From contig JAOTOM010004663.1 in NCBI GenBank assembly GCA_034440615.1, positions 248,001-312,000 of the forward strand: a DNA stretch of 64,000 nt, read 5' to 3'. This DNA comes from Ashinkailepas kermadecensis. Taxonomy: Eukaryota; Arthropoda; Thecostraca; Neolepadidae. Both the position numbers and the translations under genes were made by a program. Position 1 is the first letter of the stretch. Every line of letters starts with the position of its first letter. Shown here piece by piece: positions 10,461-23,189 of the stretch. The notes below the pieces were generated by a model. It was not told the origin of the DNA. It saw only the letters and a program-made list of their open reading frames with translations, and did no database searches.

Positions 10461-10820
10461 CGGAAGTTAGTTTTGCATCGCGATATCATAGCACGCGATG
10501 ATCCACAATCATTCCTTCAATTCCGCGAAAGGCTTCTGTAGCACACGAAAATCGCCACTTATCTTCACGATCCATGGAACTTAAGCCTTTGTCGAATTTG
10601 GTTCTAGAAACAGATCAAGAAGTGTAACAACCATTATGGTGGAAGCAAATGGAATGTCTGCGTCACGAATTCAAGAGGAAGTCCATTTGCAGAGCATGTT
10701 TCATCGTTGCTAAGCTTGCTGCATTTATGTTTCAGTTTTGTTGGGTTGGGCACTTCGGCCTGCTCAGGCCATTTCGTGCCGTGAGTAGAACGGATGAAAA
10801 TTTATGTTATGACAGTCAGT

Positions 10821-13800
10821 TTATAACTCGTGAAGTAAGTTGGTTTTTCGGAGAAAAGTGAAAAGTAGTTTGATGAGGAAAGGGTGTGTATCTCCTAATA
10901 GTGTGGGTAGAGAAAAGGGGATGTTATGTGTACGGCAGTAGTTGGTAAGTGTTTTTCGATGTTCATGGTATTTTTGACAGTGTAGGAGAATGTGTGAAAC
11001 GGTAAGATGAGTGTTGCATGATGGGCATGAAGGTCGTGGTGATGCGGTGTAAATATATCGGTGGGTGAGAAAAGTGTGACCTATGCGGAGCCGTAATATA
11101 ACTTTTTCTTCTTGCCTGTTTTTTTTATATGATGTGGTCCAGTTTTCGATGACAGATTTGATGAGACGTAATTGTGTGTGGTTTGTGGTTTCAGTCCATT
11201 GTTGGTTCCAAAAATGTCGAATGTTTTGTCGTATTGTTGATTTGATGGCGTCAAAATGTGTTGGGATGTGTGTGATGTGTGGTAATTGTAATGTTTGTTT
11301 GGCGAAATGATCTGCTTTCTCATTTCCTGGGATGCCACAGTGGCTGGGCACCCACAGGAAACGGACCTTCATGCCCATCAGATGAAGTGTTTCAAGTGTG
11401 TTATAAATGGAAATATGGCAATGGTGCGAAAAGGAAAGTGAAGAAAGAGATTGAAGAACAGATTTTGAGTCGGAACAAATGACGACATGGCGCATAGGGT
11501 GACAAATTGAACGGTTGCGGACATAGCGAAGGGCAGTGAGAATGGCGTGTAATTCGGCGATGAAAATGGAGGTCCCGTTTGGCAAGCGATGTTGTTGTGT
11601 GTATGTACCGGAAACAATGGCATTTCCTGTGCAATTTGCGTCTTTGGATCCGTCGGTGAAAACAAAAGGAACATGGTGATAACGAGAACGAAACTGGTGG
11701 AATTTTTGTTTGACGTATTCTGGACAAAGCTTTGATTTTGGAGTGGTGGTGAGATAGAAAATATGTCTCTCGGCCATCTGCCACGGTGGTGTAGTTGGTG
11801 AAGAAAGAGCTGTAATATGTGGAATGTTGTATTGGAGTTACGTAGAAAATGTTTTAATGCGTGAAGCTATGGTAAGCCCGGTTCGCTTTTCGGCGGGACC
11901 TAAATATTCGTGGTGTAGATTTGGGAGAATTTGCAAAGATGCGTGTGTGGGGTGGTGTTCTCTAAATTGAATTTTTACGGCATATCTGAGTGTTTGTTCA
12001 ATTCTTCGGAGACGTAATTGTGGAATTCCTGATTCGATTTGTAAAGAAGTAATGGGAGACGTGGTCATTGCACCGAGTGCTATGCGGATAAATTTATTTT
12101 GTAAGGTGTCCAAAAGTTTCAAAGCGGAGGTACTGCCACTTGCGTAAACTCTGGAGCCATATTCTATGATGGGAAGAACCAAGGATTTGTATAATTGTAA
12201 TAGCGTGTGACGATCGGATCCGAATGATGAAGACGTAATACAGCGAAATAAATTGAGTCTGTGAAAACATTTGGTCTGGATGTGTTTAACGTGCTGGTGC
12301 ATGGAAAGCTTCCGATCGAAAATGACACCAAGAAATTTGAACGAATTTACAAAATGTATGTCAGTGTTTCCGAGGTGAAGTGGTGTATCTGGATTTGGGC
12401 ACGGAGTTGATTTGCTGAATATCATTGTGGCAGATTTTGGAGCTGAAAATGTGAAACCGTATTTGATGGACCATTGGTGTATCCGGTCAAGTGCGTTTTG
12501 GAGTCTAAATAAGCAATGTGTTTCATTTTTATCTGTGCACCAAATTGCGCTGTCATCTGCAAAAAGGGAGTGTGATATCTGAGGTGGCATGTCGGTGAAA
12601 ATATTGTTAATGATGATGTTGAATAAGACAGGTGATAAACAGCTTCCCTGTGGTAATCCATTTTTCATGAAATGTAACTCGGAAATCGCTGACCTGCACC
12701 GGAGATGAAAATGACGGGAACCGGACAAAAATCCTATCAAATAATGAGCTAAATTTCATTTGACGCCGAAGTGAAGAAGTTTGGAAATTAATGCCGGTTT
12801 GTATACCATATCATACGCTTTACTAATGTCTAAAAATACTGCAATGGTGTGTTCATGTTTTTTATAACCAAGGCGTATGTCAGTTTCTAATCGAATGAGA
12901 TGATCTATTGTACTGTGGCTATGACGAAAGCCGCATTGAATTGGAGATAACAGATGATTTGTTTCTAAGTACCAGGTCAGTCTTTTTACAATCATACGTT
13001 CGAAAAGTTTTCTTAGACAACTGGTGAGAGCGATGGTCGGAAATTGTTGGGGTTGCTGTGGTTTTTGCCGGGTTTTGGAATAGGGATGATGAGGGCTTCC
13101 TTCCAGGTTTCGGGGAAAGTATGGCCAGACCATAATACATTAAATGTTTGTAAGATGCAATGTTTTGTGTCGTTGGATAAATGTCTGAAAAAGGAATAAT
13201 GTAAATTGTCGGGACCTACAGAAGTATTACCGGGTGAGGAAATTGCAGTATCTAGTTCTGAAACTTGAAACGGAATATTGTATGTTTCAGTGTTGTCCGA
13301 ATCGAATTGTGCCAAATCGGTGTGAAATGTGTGTTGTGCATTTTGTAGAAATTCCGGTCTGTAGTTGTTGTCAGAGCTATTGTGAGCCATGGTGTCCGCT
13401 ATTGTATTTATTATTGTTCGTGGGTCTGTAATTGTGGTGTTTTGAATTTTGAGTGCCGGGAGTGATTTAAATGGAGTGCGTCCTGATAATCGGCGGATTA
13501 ACTGCCAGATTTTGTTTAAAGGTGTTCGAGAGGTGAGTTGCTGTAAATATAGTGGCCATGAACGGCGACGAGCTTCGCGAATGATGCGGCGTGTCTTCGC
13601 ACGTTCATAATTACGGCTGACTAAATTTTGTTGGTCGGGATGGCGTAAATATTATCTAAATGCTCTCTTTCTTGCGGCTATTGCTCGGGAAACTTCTATC
13701 GACCACCAGGGGACTGGTGTTCTTTTTGTGAAAGGTTTTGTTAATGGAATAGCGGTGGAAGCTGCTTCGAGAAGTGTTTTGGTAACTTGGTTGATGTTTT

Positions 13801-14590
13801 CGACGGGATAAATGTTGGGATTGTATTGAATATGTGAAAGTTCCTGAAAAGTTGTCCAATCGGCCTTCGAAATTTTCCAGCGAGGGATAAAACTGGGTGT
13901 CGTATCTGCCGCAGTTGAAAATGTGGGTGTTAATTTAATGGGGTAATGATCGCTGTCATGAATATCAGTGTCTATGGTCCAATCATAATCATTGGCCAGA
14001 GTCGGAGAGCATATTGATGAATCAATAGCTGTTTCTGTATTATGTCCAAGGTGAAAAAAGGTTGGTTCTCCGGTGTTCAGTAATACTAAATTATGGCGGT
14101 TTAAAATGTGTTCAATGATGCGGCCACGAGTGTCTGTAAGTGTGCAGGTTCTATCCCACGCTGGGCTATGGGCATTAAAATCGCCAAGTGATATGAAAGG
14201 ATTCTTGAATTGTGTTATGAGGTTGTCTAATTGTATCAAAATGTTTGTGGTATCTGTTTGTGGTGGAATATAAATGGAACATACATCCACATTCCTGCCA
14301 TGCAGACGTAAAGTACAAGCTACGGCTTGTAAAGGTGAATTCAGTGTAATTTGTGTATGTGTAAAATCATTGTTGTTGTACAGTGCTGTACCGCCACTGC
14401 GATGTGGTCCACGGACCTCATCGTGACGGTACAGTGAGTAATCGGAAAGATTGAAGTTATATGTATCTGTAGGCAAAAACCATGTTCCTTGAAGTGCTAT
14501 GAGAATAGGTGCGAGAATATTGAAAAAAGCTTTCATTTCGGCCCATTTTGATATCAAGCTACGACAATTCCATTGCAAAACGGTAGACAT
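10821..14590 (-). pseudogene. LINE ORF2: endonuclease, reverse transcriptase, RNase H (inactivated)
   Basis: The frame starts at ATG 14590. The apurinic-type endonuclease spans about 14590-13900, with NCRSL, GDFNAH and SDHYPI motifs. The motif normally reading LQETW is LQGTW here, so the catalytic Glu is missing. Frame breaks are an in-frame TAA at 13652-13654, a one-base frameshift near 13036 after the NNFR segment, an in-frame TGA at 12756-12758, and an in-frame TAA at 11838-11840. RT motif A is FLDISKAYD, motif B GLPQGSCLSP, and motif C FADD, all intact. The RNase H domain (about 11680-11270) keeps FTDGS, AELHA, SDSKS and NEKAD, so all four acidic residues are present. A C-terminal CPSC...H...C zinc-like motif follows. 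The protein would nick target DNA, reverse-transcribe element RNA and degrade the RNA strand; this copy cannot make it. Confidence 0.9.
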
Positions 14591-14599
14591 CGGGAAGAG

Positions 14600-16162
14600 T
14601 TAATGTTTGTCAGCATCTTTCGGTGCATGTCGGAGCCAGGAGTGCAGTTCAGGTGGGTACGTGTGTTGAGTGCGGCCGGCGGTGGTTGGCTCGCTCGAGC
14701 CGTCCGGCCGACCGGTGACCTTGGCAGGATCACGCCTGCCGCCACTGCCGCGGGGGACGCCCGCCGGCTGGGAGTCGGTCGGGTCACGTGGGCGCCGGCC
14801 GGCGCTGGACAAGCCACGTTGGACCGGCGGCCCGCTGACGGGGAACGATAATTTGCTCCCGCAGCGGAGTGACTGCGAGGCCTATCACTCCTCCCTGGAG
14901 TGGTCCGTTTGTTTGTAGCCGGAGTGGTCTGAGTGTTGGGAGCCAGGGTGGTTTGTGTCGGTGTGGTCAGTGGAGTAAGTTTTTTTTAGTGGAGCTAAAC
15001 CGGGAATCATGTCTGTTTGCATCGAGGCAGAAGTAGTGTTGACGCGACGTGTGGGGGGAGCAACGGTGGCCGCCTGGGCGTAAGTTTTAGTTGATGGAGA
15101 TGCGGCCTCAACAGACCGTCGAGTCTGGGGGTATGACACCCCGGTCGTGGCCTTGACAGCGCAGACCTCCTTCTCCTTGCGCCATACTGGACAGAGGGGT
15201 GATGCGGTCAGGTGGTCGGATGTATTGCAGTTGAGACAGTGGACAAGTTTGGAGCAGGTAGAATCAGGATGGGGTGATTCACCACACTTTGGGCAGCGTG
15301 CTGTTTGGCGACAAGTCTTGCTGCCATGCCCAAAGCGCTGGCAATTGAAACAGCGGAGAGGATTGGGAATAAAGACACGGACTTGGAATCGGATGTAGCC
15401 GGCGAGGAGGGTCTTGGGAAAAGTTGTAGAGTTGAAGGTAAGGACTAGGAGACTCGTGTCACGTTTCTGGCCATCTTTGAAGGATGTGATGCGGTGGACG
15501 TGGGTCACCCCCTCCGGCCTGAGCTCCGCTTGAATATCTTCCTCAGACATGAAGCGGAGCTCCAGCGCGAAGACGGTGCCCTTGGTGGAATTGCGGTTGG
15601 AGTGGAGTGAAATGGTCACGGATTTACCACAAAATGTGGTGGTGCGGAGGAGGGCTTTGGTCTGGGCTCGGGTTTGGGATTTGATGACGAGGGTTCCGTT
15701 GGCTGGGGCTTCAATGTCAGGATTGGCTAAGGGACAAATGGCGAGGAGCTGCTTGGTTGGCCAGAAAACGTTGACACGACGAAAGGAGACGGACTCCTCG
15801 ACAGGCTTTACTACAATGTATGATCCAGCACTGTCGAGGTAGGATTCAATGGGTTCAGGTTGGGATGAAGTGGTCTGGTTCGAGCGTGGGTCAGCGGCGT
15901 GGAGAGTGATGGTCTGGTCTGGATTGCGAGGCGAGGTCGTGGTCTTGGGACGAGCAGGGGTCGGCGAGGCGCAAAGGGCTTCCATGGCGTCATCGAGGGG
16001 AATAGTTCGGCGCGGGTCATCAACATTTCCATCAATCGAGGGGGCATCAGGGGCCAGGTCTGTGTTCGTGCGATGGTCGTCGGGTGTGGTCAGAGGAGGA
16101 AAATCCGAGTCTGAGTCCGTTGGCGAGCATGGGTCGATGTCCATTTTTCGTTTTTTCCCCAT
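14600..16162 (-). pseudogene. LINE ORF1, gag-like RNA-binding protein with CCHC knuckles
   Basis: The frame is open from ATG at 16162 to two adjacent stops (TGA TAG) at 14882-14887, giving 425 residues. The order is an acidic, low-complexity N-terminus (1-110), a gag-type region (about 110-265), then three zinc knuckles (about 270-325: CFNCQRFGHGSKTC, CPKCGESPHPDSTC and CLNCNTSDH). Beyond the double stop the same frame stays open to a TAA at 14600, 9 bp before the ORF2 ATG. I infer that ORF1 originally ended there and that the double stop is a later nonsense change. ORF1 proteins of this type bind element RNA and package it with ORF2. The last ~95 codons are unusually GC-rich. Confidence 0.8.
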
Positions 16163-16400
16163 CGCGGGGAAAAAAGCCCTACCTAGTGTAACTTAAAGAA
16201 TTAAGAAGGACACAGAAACACAGGGAACGAAAATACGATGCGAGAAAAAACAAATCCACGCGGGGTGACGGGTGTCACCCCAAGAAATGAACGAAAAGAG
16301 CGACGGGTGTCGCCCACGAAAATGAAAAAGTGGAATTGCGGCGACAGGCAGTCAATCGTGCCAAAACTGGCAGTGCGGAGTAAACAATTGCTCTGGTGGG

Positions 16401-16970
16401 GTATGAGCTTACAATATTGAATACTCCATGGTGCTGCATTTCTAGGAATTCTGACTCTAGATGTCATTAAAACACTAGGGAAATAATTTGAATCCATCAG
16501 TTATAATGCGATCCGTCAGATCGCGTGGAGTGAATACACCTACGTATCTAAAATACAAGTGACCGATGTGACTGCATGGTCGGTTGTTACCGGTCAATTG
16601 GGCTACAATGATAACAATTTGGAGAAAAATAACCCAGCAGACTTTAGTACCACCCTAAATTTTTGACAAGCGCAATTGGGGAAAGCGCAGTCCGAAATTC
16701 CCGCCCGTTGAGAACACCCTTGAGCTGTGACATTCAAACGTCAAATATGTTTAGCTAATCGGGTTAGCATTCGCTTGGTCTTTTGGCCTGTCCGACATTG
16801 GCGGTTCACCATAAAAGCATGCCGGAAACGCTAGACTTCCGGCCGGGAAATCTGATCATTGACCAAACGTCCCACGTGTGTCACAGAGCGGGGACTGTCC
16901 GCAGAAAGCAGACGGTGCTAAGCATAGTGACGGCAACAAAACAGGATCGTGGCCTAATGTGTTGTTGACC
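16401..16970. other. Intergenic sequence, no gene seen
   Basis: No recognisable coding, RNA or repeat feature. Confidence 0.45.
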
Positions 16971-16972
16971 AG

Positions 16973-17120
16973 GTCTGATCGTCGCACTGATTGTCGCTCT
17001 GATTGTCGCTCTGATCGTCACTCTGAACGTCACTCTGATCGTCGCGCTGATCGTCGCTCTGATTGTCGCTCTGATCGTCACTCTGAACGTCACTCTGATC
17101 GTCGCGCTGATCGTCGCTGG
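16973..17120. repeat. 12-bp tandem repeat with a higher-order pattern
   Basis: About 12 copies of CTGATCGTCGCT-like dodecamers. A longer block, with ATTGTCGCT, ATCGTCACT, AACGTCACT and ATCGTCGCG in order, is repeated once. That indicates expansion of a multi-unit block. Confidence 0.9.
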
Positions 17121-20100
17121 CCTGCTGTTGTGTTTACACTTCAAAGGGGGCCACCGAGTGTTGGGTGTGAACAATGTAAGTTATCTGTAATTTGCTGCTT
17201 AACCCGCGCCGTCTCGAGGGGGGGGGAGGGGTTGGATAGGCGCCCCCTCCCCACCTAAGGATTTTGAAATAACGGCGCATGGCAGCGCGCCGAAATTTGG
17301 CACACCTTTTCCCACATCAATTTGGCATGTTGTGTCAAAATTTGGAGGTCAGGTCGTCTAGGGTCAACGAGTTAGTCAAGGTCAAGTAAGGCCACCTCCA
17401 GTAGAGTTCAACCAGTCATCACGCTTTAACGGATAAATATATTTTAATGAAACTTTCAGCGTTTGCTTATCTTTAGGGACGAAACAAAATGCACCAGGGG
17501 CATTTTTGATTTTTTCTCTCCGTTTTTGACTACATATTAGTTTTGCATATTTGCCCATTAGAGCTAAAATCGAAGATTCTTGCTAAAGTAAACATTTTTT
17601 TATGGCTGCAAGTTGACTTCGAACAATGACTTTCGATCCACTCTACCCATTATAAAAATAAAAATTAAAGAAAATTGAAAACTCAAAATTTTGAAATAAA
17701 AAAAAGATTTTTGGGTTGCCAACATTTCATGCCCATGGTCGATTTCGCCTTCCTTTTCTGATTCCAAATAATTTTTTTCTTCAAATCTCCCCAAAATGAA
17801 CTCCCCAGAGCCAAAACATGATGTAGATCGTGAAAACCCAGACCCCCGAGTGACGTCACTTTTTTGGGGTGATTTTTTTTTGTGGGGGGGGGGGTCTCGT
17901 CCCAACTCGTCGATCGCTTTCCGATGACACCTCTTTAGTTTTCGTGCGACGCTTAGTTTGGAGATTAGAGGGGGGGAGTTTGTATCCCCTCGAGACGGGG
18001 TGTGAGGATATGACCGGAAAGACTGTTTGGGTTAAGCACGGTTTGGCTAAGACACTCCATCAGTGTTAATCTGCAGGGTTATTCATTGGAAGACAGAGCA
18101 GGCTTCATATGCATGCATCCAGTTCTTTGTTGACATATGAGCATGCATCATAAGCACTGCATGCACTTTTAATAACCCTGTTCATTTCGCACTACCCGGA
18201 GTAGCATTTCTGAACCTTAAAAAAACCACTCCCCTTGCGCTTGTGAACATATAAAAATCCTCCACTCACGAAACACGACAATGACATTATTTCATCCATC
18301 TCTTCTTCAATGCTCTTCCTCTCCGTCTAAGTAAAGTGTTCAAATTTACCTACGGCAGACCAATTTTGGAACTGGATATATAATAAATTACTGACGCCAG
18401 AATGGCTAAGGGTTCTAAAATCGTACACGCAATTCGTGTCGGGCATCTATCGGAAGCAGTCATTTGCAAGGTGGTCATTTTCCTAACTGAACACTATCAC
18501 ACTCCTTGGGCGCACGCCAAGTGACGAAGAAGTAACGCCGCCACCACCCACAGCGCGGGGAGGGGGGGGGGGGGGGCTGGGGGCTGGGGGACATGTCCAC
18601 CCATTTCCGAAAAGTGCCGATTTGTCCCCCTCAATTTTTTCCATGCCCCCCCCCCACAAAGCCTCAGTTACTTGAATATGATCGTCGCAAGATTCAACTT
18701 AATCACTTGTATAGTGCAAATATATATGCAAGAGAATCACCAAAAATATTAGAAGCCGATCTAGCCAATCAACGGGCTTCACAGGCTACATATGGTAGCA
18801 AATTCTCCGAATAGTAAATCAGTAAACGTTATGCATTTCTGCTTCCAGACCATTCTTGAATAACATGAACATTGACCATCTTGTGTTTTCGCTTTGGTGG
18901 AAAATTGTGCTTTGCGAGGCAACACATTTGCATTATCGCAAGGCTTCATAGTCTCAGGCTGCATTCACCTGCGCATATATTGATATATCTTGAACAAACG
19001 TGACTCTGGGTGTCCTTGGGTATCTTCAAGACCATGGAGGGGAGTCATGGGCAGCCTCAAGTAAGTACGTCAAGTTAACGTCGTATTCGTATTCAGCGAC
19101 GTGTTCGCCAGAGGCGTATTTGTATTGGCATCGGCATTCAGCAACGGGTTTATGATCGTTCGAATCAATGGGGTCTGAAAGCTACGATTTGGCCACCAGG
19201 GCGGCGCTGTACGCAATGGTCACCCGACGAGGAGGCGTCGGCCATCTTTGCTGTGCATTTTGCGTGGGGTTGCCGGGAGTCGGTGTTGGCATGTGGCTTT
19301 TATTAGGGTTGCAAGTCATTTAGGCCAAGGATTTCGGAAATATTGTGTTGAAGAAAGGTTGTTCATGGGTTACAGTGTGCCAGGAACTCGCCAATTATCG
19401 GACTCTGGTCACTAGCTTGGGTAGAACATACGCGTCTGAGCTGGCAAGTGCTTTGCTATTGACTGCACGTTACGGTGGTAGCTACTAGGCGCAATTATGG
19501 ACTTGAATAGTGATAGGATTTTTATGGGAGTTTCACAACACCTCAACTTTCAAGCTTATTAAGGGAAAGGCATGCATCCACAAAGGGCAGGAAGGAAGAG
19601 CTGGTCCAGAGGTAAGAGATCTCTACCCACCTACTGTTAAAAATGCATGTGCTGGCTTTTGGTGAGATTTGTTGGGTGAGTGTGGGGTGTGGGTGTTGTG
19701 TATGCATGGGTGCATGTGATATGTGCATCTGTGTGTGTGTTTGTGTGGGTGATTTTCCTTATTCTCTTTTTACTAACGACTCTAATCTGAATCAACAGGA
19801 CTGAGATAAGGAAAGGGTAATGTTTTGTTATAATCAGGACCAACTTTTTGGCGTAATTTTTATCCGACAATAGGTACTTAAGGTAAGGTAAGGTAAGCAG
19901 CATGTGGGACCCACAAGAGATGTGGGCCCCTGGGAGTCAGTGCCCCAAGCAGTGCAGGCTCCCTGAGAGGTGGGTGTGGGCCCCTAATGGGGCCCATATG
20001 AACAACTACCTTGGTAAGGTACCTAGCTTTAGGTGACCAGATACCCACTGCCCAACCTAACCTGCAATGCAATTTTGGTGAAATTAATTTGACTGAACAT

Positions 20101-20769
20101 AACTTATGGGTGGAACTCAAATTATTAGTTTCAAATTAAGTAGGCTAACAATCCAATCTTAGCATGTTAGGTATTAGCCATGACAAATTCCTGGCTATGG
20201 ATTGGGGGTGGGGGTGCAGATTGGAGTCAATTTCTCACCCTTGGTGTGGATTGGTGCATATTTTCACTGTGGGATGATGTGCCCCAGTGAACCTTGTGCC
20301 ATACTTTGCAGTCTGGACAATAGATAGGTACTTACCTTGGTACCTAATGTGCCTAGGTACCTTACCAGTGCTTTCCTAAATGGTTCCCACTACGTCTTTT
20401 ACAGAAAGGCAGTCAAACAATAGTTGTTTTTCAAATCAATTTTCTGCCTTCTTACCTTGCAGTCTGCTGGAAACCTGATGGATGGATCACGTTTATGGCA
20501 GCCGGGAACCGCACATACACCCATACTTCTGGCTTGCTTCTCCTAATTTCTAGCGCACTAACGATAAATATTCCAGCAAACTAGACGTGTCTGAAGTACA
20601 TTCAACATAATTAAATACGCGCAAACAACATACGCTGCTTACAAAATGTACAATAGGCTTTTTAAATATAAAGATTCTGCCCTCCCTAACCCACAAAACA
20701 TAGCGCTTTAGGTTCGCCAAAGAAGGCTGGGTGACCATTGACTCTCAGCGCCATCTACATCTTTATCAA
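17121..20769. other. Low-information intergenic region
   Basis: No coding region is supported. Features seen: AGGTCA-like runs near 17345-17395, a G-rich tract at 18555-18595 near a C run at 18645-18656, GGTAA repeats at 19879-19898, and recurring TAGGTACCT palindrome-like motifs near 20320-20370. Open frames here are short and unconvincing. Confidence 0.45.
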
Positions 20770-21290
20770 CTTTCAGACCCCATTACCACAAATGATTCTG
20801 CTTGCACTGATCACGCTGGAAGCAACTACATAAGTCTCACATTGCCACTTCAAACGCAAATCGGTTTCTTCGGTTGCCTCTTTTTTTCGTGTTCACTAAA
20901 ACCTGCCCAAATATCTGGTATCAAGCAATACAATCAAGCCTGTGGTGAACCATCGTGTAACATTTCAAACCGGTACATGTCAAGGTCAACTTCTAGGTCA
21001 AAGGTTAGCTTGATTTATTAGATGGCAATATTGAACCGATATCGACCGAACGCGAGGTTCGGTTGCTATCGCTTCAATTTCCATCGAATGGGTGTCATTC
21101 GATGTGGCTAGTTATGCGGTATCAGAAAGCTAAGCAATCGAATTCTTTTTCAAGGGCAAAGGCCAAGTTGATCATCCGGTCCGCTCAATTTTGTTTTCGT
21201 TTTCGCTCAAACCCATCAAAATCTGGTATCAAGCAATAACCAGTGGTGAACACTCGAGTAACATCTCAAACCGGGACATGTCAGGGTCAA
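20770..21290. repeat. ~276-bp satellite, left remnant (~1.9 units)
   Basis: Two diverged units contain the landmarks CTGGTATCAAGCAATA, ACATTTCAAACCGG, and CGAGGTTCGGTTGCTATCGC / GTGTCATTCGATGTGGC. The same landmarks recur at 39896-40860 on the far side of an 18.6-kb transposon nest, so the two arrays were once contiguous. Units carry TCAAGGTCA and AGGTCAAAGGT motifs. Confidence 0.8.
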
Positions 21291-22786
21291 ACCCTAGTGA
21301 AAAAAAATACCGTGGGATTGACCCATCAAATTGTATGAGATTGTCCTTGTCAGGATATGAAACATTCCCCATGATACAATCGTGTGGGAATCCCATACGG
21401 TTCTCTATGGGAATCCACCATGGGATTCCTACACAATCCCCGAGGGATTTTATACTATTCCCCGTGTGAATCCTCCAGGGATTCCCACTGGCAAATCCCA
21501 GTGGGGAAGCCCAGACCCCGTTGGATTTATGAACCAGCATAAATCCCGCTGGTCCTCCCGGAGTATGTCCATGCAAACAGGATGAAACGACGTACGACAC
21601 GCATATTTTGAAAGACAAACGAACAATATTTGACGTATATTTATGAGGCGTTTTCGCAAGGTCAGCCAACATGTTGCATCTCAGCCACTCCCGGCGCTCC
21701 CACCGCAGGGTGGACGATTTGCCGAGTATCGAAAAGCGGCTCTGGCACATGTCTGAGTCATGGAGTTTACTCCTTACTTTTCAGTTGGCAAGCAAAACAA
21801 TAGCAAAAAGTAGGGCTTCAAGTGGGGAAATAAATAATTAAGAATAAAGCCAAGCTTCAGAAAAAAAACCAATTTAACCTAGTCTATGCTTTTGCTTCGA
21901 AAAAAAAGAAAAGAAGAAAATAATGTACAAATACGTCTCTGAACACGATGATGATGGAACCATTCGCTTTTGTGGGAAATGCACCCAATTAGCCTTTTTT
22001 AAATAGTTTTTTTTCTGGTTGATCAAAACGAATATTCTATGACCTTGCGTGTTTGGATATTGCAAATAAAAAAGTCGGAAAATTTGTGATATTTTTAATT
22101 TACAAAAAAAAGGAACTTGTTTTTCTTCAAAAGCAGTTTGTGGTAGGTTAGGTTAAGCTAAGGGAGACTTTTTCTTAATTTGGAAAATTTTAAGAAAACG
22201 AATTGTTGGAAATTTGTCAAATTGTATTTTCTATGTGTTTGCCTCTCTAAAGGGGAGCTCAGGCTAGGATAAGCTAGGCTACGTTACATTTTATTTTTGA
22301 AACATTACTTTTTATCCCTAGTGAAAAAAAAATCCCATGGGATTGACCCATCAAATTGTATGGGATTGTCCTTGTCAGGATATGAAACATTCCCCATGAG
22401 ACAATCGTGTGGGAATCCAATGCGGTTCCCTATGGGAATCCACCACGGGATTCCTACACAGTACCCTAGGTATTTTATACCATTCCCAGTATGAATCCTC
22501 CGATTCCCACTGGGAAATCCCAGTGGTGAAACCCAGACCCCGGTGGGATTTATGAACCAGCATAAACCCCATTGGTCTTCCCAGAACATTCCCATGGAAA
22601 CGGGATGAAACGACGTCCGACACGTATATTTTGAAAGACAAACACACGATAATTGACATTTATTTATGAAGCGTTTTCGTAAAGTCAGCCAACATGTTGC
22701 ATCTCAGCCACTCCCGGCGCTCCCACCGTCGGGTCGACGTTGTGGCGACTATCGAAAAGCAGTGCTGGCGCATGTGTGAGTCATGG

Positions 22787-22980
22787 ACACTACATGTACG
22801 CCGGCTACCTCAGATACGAGGTGAGGCCGCAAGTCCCCAAACCGATGCGTTGCGCCAAATATCAAAGGTGTGGACATGTGGCAAAGTTGTGCCGTTCACG
22901 AAACCCCGTATGTGGAGCATGTGCACAGCGACACCTCACCTCCCGAGGTGTCGGTCCCGGAAAGAGACTGCTCCAGTAGT
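22787..22980 (+). pseudogene. Fragment of LINE ORF1 zinc-knuckle region
   Basis: The translated fragment AGYLRYEVRPQVPKPMRC runs into CAKYQRCGHVAKLC and CGACAQRH. It is collinear with the zinc-knuckle start of the other I-group LINE here (AGYIRFQVR...CFNCQRFGHGSKTC). The second Cys of the first knuckle is Tyr. Truncated at both ends. Confidence 0.75.
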
Positions 22981-23189
22981 CGACCCAGTGGTCTCTCCGT
23001 CAGGCATAGCGGAACGGGTGGGCACAGAGCATGTTCGTAAAGCATGTTCCGAAACCCTACAATTCGAAAAGCACAGGGTTTTGCAGGAATTCTCATCATC
23101 TTGCAACATATTTTTTATACCATTAAGTAAAATATGACAATGCATTCGATCCTTTACTTCTCGTCACTCATAGTTTGGCGCTTTTCCCC

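Larger units (their letters stand above)
10700..16400 (-). mobile_element. Near full-length I-group LINE (gag / EN-RT-RNase H)
   Basis: Read on the minus strand, the order is 5' UTR (about 16400 to 16163), gag-like ORF1, ORF2 with endonuclease, RT and RNase H, and a 3' UTR ending near 10700. RNase H together with a CCHC gag is characteristic of the I superfamily of LINEs. The 3' UTR holds a strong hairpin, GGCCTGAGCAGGCC, between GGCAC and GTGCC arms (about 10750-10780), a plausible RT-recognition structure. ORF2 has three nonsense codons and one frameshift but is otherwise intact, so the insertion is fairly young. Outer ends are approximate; I could not define target duplications. Confidence 0.85.

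Noticed and set aside
21191..21750. Frames over the TGGGATTCC-rich region as a protein
   Set aside because: The segment is the subterminal part of a DNA transposon present twice; frames are not shared consistently between the copies.
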